64,000 bases of DNA from Pseudomonadota bacterium (GCA_021323945.1 JAJPKA010000018.1:474853-538852); one strand, 5' to 3'. Shown: positions 1 to 9,047, counted from the first letter of the stretch. Notes: generated by a model from the letters alone, not told the origin. Program-made: numbers and translations.

Positions 1-2
1 CT

Positions 3-770
3 GCCCCTGACCGCAATCTCGAGTATGCTTTATACCAGACGCTGGTCGGTGCTTGGCCAATCGAGCGCGAACGCGTGGTCCGCTACGTCGAGAAAGCGAT
101 CCGCGAAGCCAAGCAACACACCTCGTGGACCACTCCCAATGCGCAGTACGAATCCGTGATACTTGAGTTTGTCAACAGGATCCTCGAGGATTCCGAGTTC
201 ATCGCAGAGCTTGAACATTTCGTTGCGCCTTTGATCGCGCCCAGTCGGGTCAATTCGCTGGCGCAGGTCTTGCTGAAGTTGACTGCGCCGGGTGTACCTG
301 ACATCTACCAGGGCAGCGAGCTATGGTATTTTGCGCTGGTCGATCCGGACAACCGCCAGCCGGTGGATTACGAGCGGCGTCGTGCCTTGTTGAGCGAACT
401 GCGAAATTGTTCATGCCAGCAGATTCTGCGCCGCGCCGACGAAGGAATGCCCAAGTTGTGGTTAATTCATCAAGCACTTGCTGTCCGCCGGCGCTGGCCA
501 CAGGCGTTCGGTCCAGAAGGCATCTTTACGCCGTTAGCCGCGCGTGGCGAGCGTCGCCAACATGCCGTTGCCTTCTGCCGAGGCGAAAGCGTAATCACAT
601 TAGTGCCGCGACTCGTAATCACACTCAACAATGACTGGCAAAACACCACTCTCGTGATCCCATCGGGTCACTGGCGCAACGCGTTTACGGGTGAACGATG
701 GCGGGGGGGCGAAATCGCCATCGCAGACCTGCTCTCGAATTTTCCCGTATGTCTGCTAACCGCCGAATAG
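3..770 (+). CDS. treY: Maltooligosyl trehalose synthase, C-terminal part (cut by window edge)
   Basis: TreY is a GH13 enzyme that isomerises the reducing-end alpha-1,4 bond of a maltodextrin to the alpha,alpha-1,1 bond of a maltooligosyl trehalose. The frame is open to the left edge, so only about the last 256 residues are present. Recognisable parts are the YQTLVGAW region near the edge and GVPDIYQGSELW followed by LVDPDNRQPVDYERR, the usual C-terminal signature of TreY. The catalytic barrel residues lie outside the window. The stop codon is immediately followed by the GTG/ATG region of treZ, so the two genes are almost certainly one operon and act in sequence. Confidence 0.93.
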   Translation, partial: APDRNLEYALYQTLVGAWPIERERVVRYVEKAIREAKQHTSWTTPNAQYESVILEFVNRILEDSEFIAELEHFVAPLIAPSRVNSLAQVLLKLTAPGVPDIYQGSELWYFALVDPDNRQPVDYERRRALLSELRNCSCQQILRRADEGMPKLWLIHQALAVRRRWPQAFGPEGIFTPLAARGERRQHAVAFCRGESVITLVPRLVITLNNDWQNTTLVIPSGHWRNAFTGERWRGGEIAIADLLSNFPVCLLTAE

Positions 771-791
771 GTGGTGTACACTCAGAGTAGA

Positions 792-2531
792 ATGAGAAAG
801 CTGCGAGTATGGGCTCCGAACGCCAAGCAGGTAGCAATCGAAATTGCCAATCGGCGGATTGCAATGCAAAGCGAGGGCGACAATGGATGGTGGTGGATCG
901 AGACTGAGCTCGCCACGCCGGGGGTCGACTACGCATTCGTCTTGAATGAGGGACGTCCTTTGCCTGATCCCCGCTCGGCCTGGCAACCGTATGGGGTCCA
1001 CGGCGTTTCGCGGCTCATCGAGCACGACTCGTTCCCCTGGAGTGACAAGGGTTGGAGTGCCCCACCGCTTTCTTCAGCAATTATCTACGAACTCCATGTA
1101 GGCACCTTTACTGCCGAAGGCACTTTCGAAGCTGCAATTGAGCGGTTACCGCACCTCGTTGAACTCGGAGTAACACATGTCGAATTGATGCCTGTCGCCG
1201 AATTTTCAGGCGATCGAGGATGGGGTTACGACGGGGTTGATCTGTACGCGCCTCATCACTCCTACGGCGGAGCCGAGGGGCTGAAACGGTTGGTTGATGC
1301 GTGTCACCAGCGCGGGCTCGCAGTCATACTTGATGTGGTCTACAACCATTTCGGACCCGCAGGCAATTACTTGGCAGATTTCGGGCCATACCAGACCAAT
1401 CACTACCGGACCCCATGGGGAGATGCCGTCAACTTCGACGGCCCTGACAGTTGCGAGGTCAGGCGATTCCTGTGTGACAACGCGCTTATGTGGCTGCGTG
1501 ACTATCATATTGATGGTCTTCGCTTGGACGCCATCCACGCAATTGTCGACATGTCGGCCATCCACTTTCTTGAACAACTGGCACAGGAGGTAACGCGCCT
1601 CGAGGCGAGCGTGGGCAGGCGTTTGGTACTGATCGCTGAGAGTAATCTGAACGACCCTCGTGTCGTCCGCTCAGTTGACGCCGGGGGCTTCGGCCTCGAC
1701 GCCCAATGGAATGACGATTTCCACCATGCTCTCCATTGCATTCTGACCGGCGAGCGAGTCGGCTATTACGCTGACTTCGGCAGCGTAGCGCAGCTGGCCA
1801 AAGCCCTCCGAAACGCCTATGTGTACGACGGATGTTATTCGCAATTTCGCCGACGATGTCATGGGCGCCCGCCATCGGGGCTCTCGGGTCATCGGTTTAT
1901 CGGTTATGCACAGACTCACGATCAGATCGGGAACCGGGCAAAGGGTGAACGGACGTCCATGCTGATGAACCTTGGTTCCCTGAAGATTGCAGCGGCGCTG
2001 GTGATGGCAGCGCCATTCGTGCCGATGTTGTTTCAGGGAGAGGAGTGGGGCGCATCAACCCCGTTCATGTATTTCAGCGGGCATCCGGACCAGGAATTGG
2101 GCCGCGCCGTGAGTGAGGGCCGCCGGAAGGAATTCGCCTCATTCGGCTGGCCTGCTGAGGAAGTACCCGATCCGCAGGCGATTGAGACTTTTGTTCGCTC
2201 AAAGCTCGACTGGACCGAGCTCTCGCGACAACCGCACGCTGAGTTGTTGCAATGGCATCGCGCACTGATAAGGTTGCGCAAAGCAAACGTCGAACTGACG
2301 GATGGTCGCCTAGATCGGGTAGAGGTGCGGTGGGATGAGCGCGCAAGGTGGCTCAGCATGAAGCGGGGAACGATTGTGCTATTTGCAAACCTAGCGGTTG
2401 AGCAACAGACTATACCGCTGGCTACAGCCAGGGATTACGACACTCTGCTGACTTCGCATTCCGAGACTCGCATAGCAACCGAGGGGCTACAGATGCCCGG
2501 TCAATCGGTCCTTATCGCTCGTGTGCGGTGA
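792..2531 (+). CDS. treZ: Malto-oligosyltrehalose trehalohydrolase
   Basis: TreZ hydrolyses maltooligosyl trehalose to release free trehalose, the second step after TreY. The N-terminal CBM48/E-set domain is visible (VWAPNAKQVAIEI) and is followed by a GH13 barrel. Catalytic residues can be placed: Asp246 in DGLRLDAIHAI, Glu283 in LIAESNLND and Asp377 in AQTHDQIGNR, numbered from the ATG at 792. The frame is open from GTG at 771, directly after the treY stop, so 771 is an alternative start. I chose 792 because the conserved domain begins just after it; there is no decisive ribosome binding site. The size of 579 residues is normal. The gene is coupled to treY. Confidence 0.95.
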   Translation: MRKLRVWAPNAKQVAIEIANRRIAMQSEGDNGWWWIETELATPGVDYAFVLNEGRPLPDPRSAWQPYGVHGVSRLIEHDSFPWSDKGWSAPPLSSAIIYELHVGTFTAEGTFEAAIERLPHLVELGVTHVELMPVAEFSGDRGWGYDGVDLYAPHHSYGGAEGLKRLVDACHQRGLAVILDVVYNHFGPAGNYLADFGPYQTNHYRTPWGDAVNFDGPDSCEVRRFLCDNALMWLRDYHIDGLRLDAIHAIVDMSAIHFLEQLAQEVTRLEASVGRRLVLIAESNLNDPRVVRSVDAGGFGLDAQWNDDFHHALHCILTGERVGYYADFGSVAQLAKALRNAYVYDGCYSQFRRRCHGRPPSGLSGHRFIGYAQTHDQIGNRAKGERTSMLMNLGSLKIAAALVMAAPFVPMLFQGEEWGASTPFMYFSGHPDQELGRAVSEGRRKEFASFGWPAEEVPDPQAIETFVRSKLDWTELSRQPHAELLQWHRALIRLRKANVELTDGRLDRVEVRWDERARWLSMKRGTIVLFANLAVEQQTIPLATARDYDTLLTSHSETRIATEGLQMPGQSVLIARVR

Positions 2532-3003
2532 ATTCAAATCCGCCGCGCGCCGGCCGGACCACCCAGTGTGCAGTCGCGCTTAGAGTTTCTCAAAAAGACG
2601 CTTATTCATCATACGCGCGAGAAAAGCTCTGATGTCGAGAGCGGTGAGGCGTTCATGAGGCTTGGATTCCGCGCGATCCTCACTATCATAAAAGTGGTTA
2701 AGGCACGGGAGGCTGTTAGCCGTCTTTTGCTATCGGCCGCTGCCACTGTAAAGGGGTAATCAAGCAATAATTCTACTGTCAAAAGCTGGTTAAGGCTCCG
2801 TGCTCCCTTCAGCGTCTTTGCTGCCCGAGAATGCTTGTTTCTCTTCATCCGGCCGGATCAGATAGCAATTGATGGATTAGTGGCTACCTCGAGTCGCTGT
2901 ACTGAGTAATAACGTAGTATATCAGTCGCGAAGTCTGTTAATATTATTGTAAGTAACGCGTTTAGAGCCTTCGAATGCATGCCAGGCGAAAGCGCTTTCT
3001 GCA
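2532..3003. other. Intergenic stretch, 472 bp, no supported gene
   Basis: Between treZ and the small SH3-like gene I see no convincing coding region. Two overlapping opposite-strand open frames (2568-2759 plus, 2609-2848 minus) have no recognisable domain and no good ribosome binding site. The last 120 bases are clearly AT-richer than the surroundings (for example the run of A/T around 2930-2955), which would suit a promoter for the next gene, but no well-spaced -35/-10 pair stands out. Confidence 0.5.
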
Positions 3004-3219
3004 ATGAGTACGGAGAAACACTGCCGGCTCAAGAGGCCAGTGCGAGATCGAGCTGGCCGAACTCACTTTGGTGAAACGGCGCTGATCCTGCGCGAGGTCC
3101 ATAACTTGGGCCGTTTGATGTATTTGGTTCGTTTCGACGACGGAAATACGACCTTCGTGTTCCCTGAGGAAATCGAACTTATTTCGGAACCGGACGGCGA
3201 CGGCCGACACGGCTTATGA
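3004..3219 (+). CDS. Small SH3/KOW-like protein, paralogue of the one at 51094-51342
   Basis: This is a 71-residue protein of unknown function. It has no signal peptide or membrane segment. By eye it matches the protein at 51094-51342 at about 33 of 54 core positions, without gaps. Shared blocks are LKRPVRDR, the LREV-NL segment, FDDG-TTF and FP-E. The pattern of short beta strands with a conserved FDDG turn and an FPxEI end resembles a small SH3/Tudor or KOW barrel, a fold often used to bind nucleic acid or protein; that is inference from pattern only. The start at ATG 3004 precedes the conserved core by six residues. The gene stands alone, with long gaps on both sides. The existence of a diverged paralogue with the same frame supports it being real. 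Confidence 0.75.
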   Translation: MSTEKHCRLKRPVRDRAGRTHFGETALILREVHNLGRLMYLVRFDDGNTTFVFPEEIELISEPDGDGRHGL

Positions 3220-3908
3220 GGACTCCAGACGTCCACATACTGTCCGCAGAGTCGACCAGACGCTATGCGCAAGCTCCCACTTGATCCCCGCTCTAGAGTT
3301 TCATGCAGGAAGTACAAGCTACATGCTCGAACAGTTATCCGGTCTTTAGTATGAGCGACAGTTGGCCTGCAGCCGGTTTGGGCGGAGGCTCCAAAAGCGA
3401 GCGCGCGTTCCGCATCGCGGTGTAGCAGTTGGCCGACGGCATTGTCCCTAGGAGAGGTCAAATAAGGGCGTTGGGCGCACACTTTTTATTTTACGCAACT
3501 GTGCACAAAGCTCCCGCCTCGTATGACCTCAGCCGCGCGCCCTTCGCTGGTCTTAGAGACGCTCCCGTCCCTTTGAGCTCCATCCTTTCGGATCAGTATC
3601 ATGTCTCGGACGTGGTAAAAGCGATCATGCTCGGCAGCACCAGGGGGAGCAGGGTTCAGCGCGAGCCAAGCTGCCCCTGCGTGACCTTGTATGCCAACGG
3701 ACAGGCAAAGTTACGAAGCCAATGAGCGCTCCCGAATCGGTGGGACGCGTGGCGATACATGTCCGCTCGGCGTTGCCTGGGCGACCAGCCGTTGTGAGCC
3801 TGGTCGATGGCGACCGCAGGAGTGAAAAGCACACTCAGGGTTTGCGCTGAACGCACGGACCGCAGTAAGGTTCGGGCAAAGACCAGGCGGTTCGAACGCG
3901 GAGGGATT
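3220..3908. other. Intergenic stretch, 689 bp, no supported gene
   Basis: I find no recognisable gene here. The longest plus-strand frame (3429-3725) encodes a low-information sequence without a domain. A frame running into the NTF2-like gene from 3807 is just the open frame upstream of its real ATG at 3909. I see no repeat, tRNA or clear terminator. The stretch could be decayed DNA, but nothing identifies its origin. Confidence 0.45.
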
Positions 3909-4301
3909 ATGAGCGTTGAAGCGAATAAAAAGATCGTTGCCAAATTCTTCGAAGACCTGAGCAGCGGCAACGCGGCGGCGGTTCTGGACGCGTTGTCAGA
4001 TTCCGCAACCTGGTGGGTAGCCGGCAACTTCCCGTTGTCGGGGACCAAGACGAAAGCGCAATTTGCCGAACTGATCGGCTCGCTCGGCAAGAATATCGAG
4101 GGAGGCCTGCGGGTGACACCGATCGGAGTGACCGCGGAAGGTGACCGGGTAGCCGTTGAAGCGGAATCTTACGCAAAAATGAAAAATGGCAAAACCTATC
4201 AGAACAAATATCATTTTCTCCTGATCGTGCGCGATGGCAAGATTCAGCAGGTGAAGGAATACCTGGACACGATGCATGCCAACGAGGTGCTGTGTAGCTG
4301 A
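3909..4301 (+). CDS. NTF2-like / SnoaL-like (ketosteroid isomerase-fold) protein
   Basis: This 130-residue protein has the cone-shaped NTF2-like fold pattern. It shows an N-terminal helix with KKIVAKFFEDLSSGN, then LSDSATWWV, a middle FAELIGSLGKN helix, and C-terminal strands YHFLLIVRDGKIQQVKEYLDT ending in HANEVL. Members of this family include ketosteroid isomerase and SnoaL cyclases, but many have no known substrate, so I call only the fold. The start is ATG 3909 with GGAGGG eight bases upstream; the frame stays open to 3807 but has no comparable site. It is followed after about 200 bp by the Ltp2-like enzyme, and steroid or fatty-acid catabolic clusters often carry such proteins. Its role here is inferred. 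Confidence 0.85.
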   Translation: MSVEANKKIVAKFFEDLSSGNAAAVLDALSDSATWWVAGNFPLSGTKTKAQFAELIGSLGKNIEGGLRVTPIGVTAEGDRVAVEAESYAKMKNGKTYQNKYHFLLIVRDGKIQQVKEYLDTMHANEVLCS

Positions 4302-4503
4302 AAGCGTTCGCGCGGCGGAGGTTGCGTGAGCCGCTGCCCGCGCAGGTGATCGTGGTTGCACGTGCCACTGGAGCCGCAAGCGTCATCGAGCCAATGGCCT
4401 TGCAGCCCTTGGTCGGTCGGCCTGTGATAAGAGCGCGGCAAACTTAACATCGATGATTTGAGTGCAGTAGTTTCATTGCGATCGGAACCGGGATAGGGCA
4501 GCG

Positions 4504-5733
4504 ATGGGAGCATTGACGGACAAGTATTGCATCGTCGGCGTAGGCGAAACCCCACATATGAGGCCCTCGAACCGTACGACTCTTTCGATGGCGTGCGAGG
4601 CCGTGAGCAAGGCGCTTGCGGATGCTGGGCTAAAGCCTTCCGATGTTGACGGCATGACCAGTTATCAGGCGGGAGATTCTACTACTTCGGCGGCGGTCGC
4701 GACCTCACTCGGCATGCGCCTCAATTACTCACTCGATATCCTCGGCGGTGGTTCGAGCACCGAGGCGCTGGTGGCACATGCAATCGGTCTGATCGAGGCT
4801 GGGTATGCCAAAACGATCGTCTGTTTCCGCTCGATGAATGGCCGCTCAGGCCGACGGATGGGCGGACAGGTCCCGGGTGGACCTATTCCTATCGCCAACG
4901 CGGAAGGCGACAACCAGTTCAACATGAGCTGGGGCTGGACTACACCGGCTCAACGCTTTGGCATGAGCGCGATGCGCTATCTGCGCGACACCGGGTGCAC
5001 TACCGACGCTTTCGGCGAAATTGCGATTGCGCACCGCTTACATGCGAGCCTGAATCCGAAGGCGATCCATCGCACGCCGATTACCATGGAAGATCACCAC
5101 CGGTCGCGATGGGTGGTGAAGCCCTTCAGGCTTTTGGACTGTTGCCAGGAGACCGACGTTGCGGCCGCAATCGTCATAACCTCGCGCGAGCAGGCGTATG
5201 ACCTGAGGCAGCCCCCGGTCTTCATCATGGGTGGTTATGCACGCACGATGACCGATAATCCGCAGTGGAATTATTCCCGGAGGGAGATTCACTACGTAGC
5301 GGGCAACTATGGGTGGAAACGGGCATTTGGAATGGCTGGAATCAGCCACAGCGATGTAGATTTCATCTCCTGTTACGACGCGTTTACCTTTACCACGCTA
5401 ATTCAGCTGGAAGCCAATGGCTTTTGCGGCCGCGGCGAAGCAGGGGAGTTCGTTAAGGGTGGCCGATTGCAGATCGACCACGAGCTGCCGAGCAATCTCT
5501 CGGGCGGCCATCTGTCGGAGGGATACACGCACGGCATTCAGATGGTCATTGAAAACGTCCGACAGCTTCGCCATCGCGCCGACGACGCGTGTCCACGGTG
5601 GGCAGAAGGTATTCATACGTACGATCGCAAGGCCGGATGCCGGCAACTGCGCAAAGCGCGAATTTGCTGTGGAATGGCCTGGGGCTACGAAAACATGGCG
5701 AGTTGCCTGATTTTGCGCGGAATTGCGGCGTAA
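4504..5733 (+). CDS. Thiolase-fold, Ltp2-like (SCP-x type) acyl-CoA aldolase/thiolase family protein
   Basis: This 409-residue thiolase-superfamily protein belongs to the lipid-transfer/SCP-x branch. Family marks are GVGETPHMRP near the start, the DILGGGSSTEALVAHAIG segment, YDAFTFTTLIQLEANGFCGRGEAGEFV, and SGGHLSEGYTHGIQMV near the end. The usual nucleophilic cysteine of true thiolases is not visible in the GGGSS segment, and the His-containing GHP motif is replaced by YTHG. This fits Ltp2-type retro-aldolases, which cleave a beta-hydroxyacyl-CoA and use tyrosines; Tyr245 and Tyr341 are candidates, pending alignment. The next gene, 26 bp downstream, is a DUF35 protein, the obligate partner of Ltp2-type enzymes. 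ATG 4504 has AGGG upstream. The exact substrate is unknown. Confidence 0.88.
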   Translation: MGALTDKYCIVGVGETPHMRPSNRTTLSMACEAVSKALADAGLKPSDVDGMTSYQAGDSTTSAAVATSLGMRLNYSLDILGGGSSTEALVAHAIGLIEAGYAKTIVCFRSMNGRSGRRMGGQVPGGPIPIANAEGDNQFNMSWGWTTPAQRFGMSAMRYLRDTGCTTDAFGEIAIAHRLHASLNPKAIHRTPITMEDHHRSRWVVKPFRLLDCCQETDVAAAIVITSREQAYDLRQPPVFIMGGYARTMTDNPQWNYSRREIHYVAGNYGWKRAFGMAGISHSDVDFISCYDAFTFTTLIQLEANGFCGRGEAGEFVKGGRLQIDHELPSNLSGGHLSEGYTHGIQMVIENVRQLRHRADDACPRWAEGIHTYDRKAGCRQLRKARICCGMAWGYENMASCLILRGIAA

Positions 5734-5759
5734 GTTTCAGAGGCTGAAGGGGCAGGGCG

Positions 5760-6233
5760 ATGCCAGGACCGATTGATTATACGAAACTGCGGATTATTCC
5801 CGATTTCGACACCCGCGAATGGTGGGAGGCCACCCGACAACACAAATACCTCGTTCGGCAATGCAACCGCTGCGGGCATAAGTGGTTCCCCCCAACTTTC
5901 CCAGCTTGCGGTAAATGCGCCTCGATGGACATTGGCTGGTTCGAGACGGCTGGCAAAGGTGTGCTGTATAGCTACGTAGTGGTAGTGCAGCCAATCATCG
6001 GCGCCTTCGTCAGCGCCGTTCCTTATGTCGTCGCTATTATTGAACTCGACGATTGCCGAGAGGAAGACGGCACGGTCACGCGGGTGGCCGGCGTTCTCAC
6101 CAATGATGAATCCGAAGTTGCGATCGGGCTGCCGTGCGAGGTGCTCTATGAGGCAACGAATGATCCCAAGATAGTCGTGCCGCGCTGGCGCATCTGCGGC
6201 TCCGCCCCGAACACTTGGAAGTTTGAGGAGTGA
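5760..6233 (+). CDS. DUF35 OB-fold/zinc-ribbon acyl-CoA-associated protein
   Basis: This 157-residue protein has the DUF35 arrangement. An N-terminal helix (TREWWEATRQHKYLVRQC) leads into a rubredoxin-like zinc ribbon with Cys35, Cys38, Cys50 and Cys53, and then an OB fold starting at WFETAGKGVLYSYVVV. DUF35 proteins form complexes with thiolase-fold enzymes and help bind or channel acyl-CoA. In actinobacterial cholesterol degradation the DUF35 part of ChsH2 binds Ltp2. Its position 26 bp after the Ltp2-like gene implies a two-subunit enzyme. The start is ATG 5760, preceded by GGGGCAGGG. A separate MaoC-like hydratase (the other half of ChsH1-H2) is not seen in the window. Confidence 0.93.
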   Translation: MPGPIDYTKLRIIPDFDTREWWEATRQHKYLVRQCNRCGHKWFPPTFPACGKCASMDIGWFETAGKGVLYSYVVVVQPIIGAFVSAVPYVVAIIELDDCREEDGTVTRVAGVLTNDESEVAIGLPCEVLYEATNDPKIVVPRWRICGSAPNTWKFEE

Positions 6234-6405
6234 CTCGACAACCACCTTGACAGGAAGCTTCATTCTCGAAGGACTTGGCCTTTTGTCACAAGCGTTCCTA
6301 ACAACTAACGAGTGTTCGATGACGTGAAGGTTACTCACCGATGTGGAGCCACGTCGCACGATAGGTTCGGTCCAAGCGGCTACAATTCGAGCGGGAGACG
6401 TTTGC

Positions 6406-7530
6406 GTGAAAAATCTTCCCGTTTCAGTTATGGGCAAGCGGCTAAGCTTGTTGCTTGGCCGCTCGGCTGGATCATTGGGCAAACGCTATAAATTTCAGCT
6501 GGTGTCTGTTTGGCCTACCGTGCCCGAGGCCGAATTAGCGCGACTCTCGACGGACGAGAAACGAGCCTACATCGGCACGCTAACTCCTCTGGTTCGTACC
6601 GGTCATCGTCTGCACCGAGAAAACCTCAGTCGGATCTACCAGCTCTTCGCTTTCATGCAGATGCCGCCCGCCGACCGATACGATTTATTGAGCAAGATCG
6701 CTGGCGGGCACCAAGACGCGAGGGGAGTTGTTTTTCAGCCCAGTAGTTGGGAGGTTAGGTCCTCACTGGTAGAGGAGGTTGACCGTTTAGCTAGCAATGC
6801 CCCATCGCGGACTGCATTTGAGTATGCAGCAAGCGTTCGCGTTCGCCTGGGTGTCAGGACTACAAACCGCCGGAAGCTCAGTTTCATCCTTGAGAAGCTC
6901 ACGGATATAGAAAATGCGGCAGCCGTCGTACTCGGTAAATCAGGCCATGTCGTGCGGCAAGCTGATCGAAGGCGCGAGCTGCTCAAAAAAAGTGTGGCGG
7001 CAATCGGCGTGCCTGCCGCGATTCTGTACCCGCTCGGGACGATCGGTTTATCCAGCGAAGGAGTTACCACCGGCCTATTGGCCCTGGGTGGCGGGTTTTT
7101 CCTGCCAGCCGGCGCCGCGATGTTCACGGGACTCGCGATTGCAGTGGCAATTGGTCTCACCAGCAAAAAGATACTCGACATGCTCATGCCGACCGTTGAT
7201 TCGGATCGCGCGTCAGTTAACGTTGAAGAGCTCGACAAGAGCGTTGCCGCAATCGAAGGTTTGCTGAATGAAGCTGTCAATAGGCCCGATGCCGCAGCCC
7301 GTGCGTACCTGCGACAGCGAATCGTCCAGATTATAGAGCGAATTACAGCCCTGACCGAGACTCAACGCTCCCGTATTCAGCGGGCGCTCAACCACGCCGA
7401 CAATCTGAGGGAATATTATCTTTCAAGCCTTGAAATTGATGGCAACGCCTTGCGAGAGTGTCACCCTGAGCTAGCGAGGGAATTGCGACTCTTGCGGGAG
7501 GCTTACAGGACTACTTCGTTGGTGACTTAG
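6406..7530 (+). CDS. Unknown protein with helical N-terminal domain and glycine-rich membrane hairpin
   Basis: I do not recognise a named family. The N-terminal third contains LSTDEKRAYIGTLTPLVRTG followed by NLSRIYQLFAFMQM, which recalls the helical TerB-like domain; this is a weak resemblance. A hydrophobic, glycine/alanine-rich stretch at about residues 195-250 (AAIGVPAAILYPLGTIGL, then FFLPAGAAMFTGLAIAVAIGL) could form two membrane helices or a pore-type hairpin. The C-terminal part is charged and helical and may be coiled coil. The frame is open from GTG 6343, but GTG 6406 has GGGAG eight bases upstream and is the better start, giving 374 residues. No functional partner is obvious; the P450 downstream is convergent. 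Confidence 0.7.
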   Translation: MKNLPVSVMGKRLSLLLGRSAGSLGKRYKFQLVSVWPTVPEAELARLSTDEKRAYIGTLTPLVRTGHRLHRENLSRIYQLFAFMQMPPADRYDLLSKIAGGHQDARGVVFQPSSWEVRSSLVEEVDRLASNAPSRTAFEYAASVRVRLGVRTTNRRKLSFILEKLTDIENAAAVVLGKSGHVVRQADRRRELLKKSVAAIGVPAAILYPLGTIGLSSEGVTTGLLALGGGFFLPAGAAMFTGLAIAVAIGLTSKKILDMLMPTVDSDRASVNVEELDKSVAAIEGLLNEAVNRPDAAARAYLRQRIVQIIERITALTETQRSRIQRALNHADNLREYYLSSLEIDGNALRECHPELARELRLLREAYRTTSLVT

Positions 7531-7805
7531 CCCCGTTCTGTCCAGGGTTGATGAGCAAGTAAGGCGGAAGCAATGTAGCGTGGTGGTCGCGGCTCTATCG
7601 ACGGCGTGGGTCGTAGTGCGAAGCAGCGCAGGCGCGAAGCGAGCGGAATGATGGGCGTGTTGCACCGCCAGTTACCAGAACGGCATGCCAGTTCGGTCAT
7701 ACGCTGCGCCTCATGGGTCCGCATTTCCGTCGCTGCCGCGGGGAAGTCGAGAGGCGACACGGCATTGCTGACCCTGGATCGCTCCCGATATTTCGGTTGA
7801 GTCTG

Positions 7806-9047
7806 TCAGGCCTTGCCGACGGAGTGTGAACGCAGTGAGGGGGTGAAGCGAACCGGCATGTGCTTGATTCCCGCAACGAAATTGGAACGCAATCGCTCAG
7901 GCTTGCCGGCCAGTTCCAAATCCGGCATCCGTTGCATGACCTGTTCGATCATCACGCGCATCTCGAGACGGGCCAGATGCGCGCCAAGGCAGAAATGCTC
8001 GCCGTGACCAAAAGCGAGGTGATCGTTCGGGCTGCGAGCGACATCGAAGCGGTCCGGCTCTGCAAAAACCTCTTCATCGCGATTGACGGAGATGTTCCAG
8101 ACTACCACCTTGTCGCCCTCCCGGATTTTCTCGCCCCGCAATTCAGTGTCCCGTCGCGCAGTGCGCAGGATATGAGTCACGGGAGTTGTCCAGCGCAGGA
8201 ATTCCTCGATCGCAGTCGGCATCAATGCGGGGTTGCTCGTAAGCTTGGCGCGTTCGAGGGGATGATTGATGAGCGCGAGCATTCCGCCGCTGATGGCGTT
8301 GCGGGTGGTCTCCTGACCGCCGATAATCAGCAGGAAGGCATTAAACAGAATCTCAAGATCGGTCAGCTTCACTCCATCGACTTCGCCCGCCGTGAAGGCG
8401 CTGATGAGATCCCTGCCTGGTGACTTTCGGCGTTGATCGATCAGCTTGGCGAAATACCCGAAGAATTCGGCCTGCGCGTTGCGCCCCGTTTCCATTGCGC
8501 TGCGACCCTGGTTGTACTCGGGATCCTGCGACCCAATCGCAGCATTGCCCAGTGAGTACATCAAATCGCGATACTCGGCGGGTATTCCCAGCATCTCGCA
8601 GATCGCCGCAGTTGGCACTTTCGCAGCAACGTCCACGACGAAATCGCATTCACCCCGTTCCACAACTGCATCGAGGATCTCGGCACAAATCTTTCGGATC
8701 TCGGGTTCATATGCGGACAGGGCGCGCGGCGTAAAGCGAGGGCTAATTACCTGTCGAATGCGGTTGTGGCGAGGCGGATCGGTCAGGATCATCATCATCC
8801 CGGAGCCGGCCTGCTCGGGCATCACGTTGTCGAAGGTCAAAGATATACCGAATTCGGAGCTGTAGGTGTGCGGATCATGATAGACCTGCAGTGCATCATG
8901 GTAACGGGTTATCGCCCAGAATCCTCGCCGCCCTTCACGGTGATGCCAATAGACGGGTGCTTCTCGCCGTAATAGCGCGAAGGCCCGGTGCGGATCGCCG
9001 TTTACGAACAAGTCCAAATCCTGGAGGTTGATATCGTCAAGTTTCAT
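7806..9047 (-). CDS. Cytochrome P450, CYP125/CYP142-like
   Basis: This 413-residue soluble bacterial P450 shows all the hallmarks: the I-helix GGQETTRNAISGG, the ExxR helix (EEFLRWTTPV), and the heme loop FGHGEHFCLGAHLARLE with Cys353 as thiolate ligand. The ending RLRSNFVAGIKHMPVRF is typical of the group containing mycobacterial CYP124, CYP125 and CYP142, which oxidise the terminal methyl of sterol or branched side chains. The similarity suggests a hydrophobic alkyl substrate but does not prove a steroid. The start is taken at ATG 9047, with AAAGGG upstream; an in-frame GTG lies two codons earlier. The ferredoxin gene just upstream on the same strand is its probable electron donor. Confidence 0.95.
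   Translation of the reverse strand: MKLDDINLQDLDLFVNGDPHRAFALLRREAPVYWHHREGRRGFWAITRYHDALQVYHDPHTYSSEFGISLTFDNVMPEQAGSGMMMILTDPPRHNRIRQVISPRFTPRALSAYEPEIRKICAEILDAVVERGECDFVVDVAAKVPTAAICEMLGIPAEYRDLMYSLGNAAIGSQDPEYNQGRSAMETGRNAQAEFFGYFAKLIDQRRKSPGRDLISAFTAGEVDGVKLTDLEILFNAFLLIIGGQETTRNAISGGMLALINHPLERAKLTSNPALMPTAIEEFLRWTTPVTHILRTARRDTELRGEKIREGDKVVVWNISVNRDEEVFAEPDRFDVARSPNDHLAFGHGEHFCLGAHLARLEMRVMIEQVMQRMPDLELAGKPERLRSNFVAGIKHMPVRFTPSLRSHSVGKA

Noticed and set aside
2568-2759. Plus-strand frame of 63 codons after treZ
   Set aside because: No domain, no ribosome binding site, GTG start and an opposing frame of similar length; treated as chance.
3429-3725. Plus-strand frame of 98 codons
   Set aside because: No recognisable motif and no upstream site; composition looks like noncoding GC-rich DNA.
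7606-7800. Plus-strand frame between the unknown membrane protein and the P450
   Set aside because: Arg/Ser-rich product without a domain in a convergent gap; typical of chance frames at this GC content.
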